Below, in pieces: positions 42,535 through 42,629 of a stretch of 42,629 nucleotides of DNA. Origin of the DNA: DASWRT01 sp036403035 (GTDB taxonomy: Bacteria > Pseudomonadota > Alphaproteobacteria > ATCC43930 > CGMCC-115725). Made by a program: the position numbers and the translations under genes. The first letter of the stretch is position 1, and each line of letters starts with the position of its first letter. The stretch covers positions 1 to 42,629 of the forward strand of contig DASWRT010000481.1 in assembly GCA_036403035.1 (NCBI GenBank). The letters run 5' to 3'. The notes beneath the pieces are model-generated. The model saw only the letters and a program-made list of their open reading frames with translations, ran no database searches and was not told where the DNA came from.

Positions 42535-42629
42535 TCAGCCTGCAGCGCGCGGCTTGGCGCGGTGCGTCGGCACGGCGCGGAGCGGGTCCTCCGGCCAGTC
42601 GTGCTTCGGGTAGCGGCCGCGCATCTCGG
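42535..42629 (-). CDS. hrpB: ATP-dependent helicase HrpB, C-terminal end only
   Basis: The last 30 codons of a minus-strand gene are visible, including M-R-G-R-Y-P-K-H-D-W-P-E-D-P and P-T-H-R-A-K-P-R, the characteristic end of HrpB-type DEAH helicases, and a TGA stop. The helicase core lies outside the window. The neighbouring region 42439-42534 shows no gene. Confidence 0.82.
   Translation of the reverse strand, partial: EMRGRYPKHDWPEDPLRAVPTHRAKPRAAG

Overview
The window reads as a high-GC alphaproteobacterial chromosome segment, most likely Rhodospirillales or a close relative. This rests on the housekeeping order accD, trpA, trpB, trpF, lapA-like, ihfB, rpsA, cmk, aroA, the TIGR02300-type zinc-ribbon gene and a tRNA-Ala. 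I cannot name the genus from sequence alone.

Positions 1-13266 are core genome. Genes on the minus strand run from aroA and cmk through rpsA, then ihfB, a lapA-like gene, an ornithine cyclodeaminase-family gene, pyrF, trpF, trpB, trpA, accD and a small zinc-finger gene cut by the window edge. Many of these overlap by 4 bases (ATGA or GTGA). A doxX-type gene and a glycine-zipper surface-antigen gene point the other way between ihfB and rpsA. The striking point is rpsA: the frame is intact for about 571 codons except for one TAG where a conserved lysine is expected.

Positions 13267-22261 hold a tRNA-adjacent scar (a second terminator-like hairpin preceded by a copy of the tRNA 3' end, with a surface-antigen fragment between), and a five-gene aa3-type cytochrome oxidase operon with two subunit III genes. 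The oxidase operon is flanked by three DUF2189 membrane-protein paralogues.

Positions 22308-30399 form a catabolic island. Maleylacetate reductase and a DctA-type carrier lie on the minus strand. An intradiol (hydroxyquinol-type) dioxygenase, an SDR, a beta-keto acid cleavage enzyme, an MDR dehydrogenase, a cupin and a LacI-type regulator lie on the plus strand. Two LacI-type operators sit on the two divergent promoters. The enzymes suggest hydroxyquinol -> maleylacetate -> 3-oxoadipate -> succinyl-CoA plus acetoacetate without the usual CoA-transferase and thiolase.

Positions 30476-42629 carry small proteins, a Nudix hydrolase, a TPR plus outer-membrane-barrel protein (Slam-like) next to a secreted FecR-domain protein with two TbpB-like barrel repeats (a candidate type XI secretion pair), an AI-2E-type permease, mlaA-mlaC, ettA, an MHS-type MFS transporter with a large extracytoplasmic insert, and the 3' end of hrpB.
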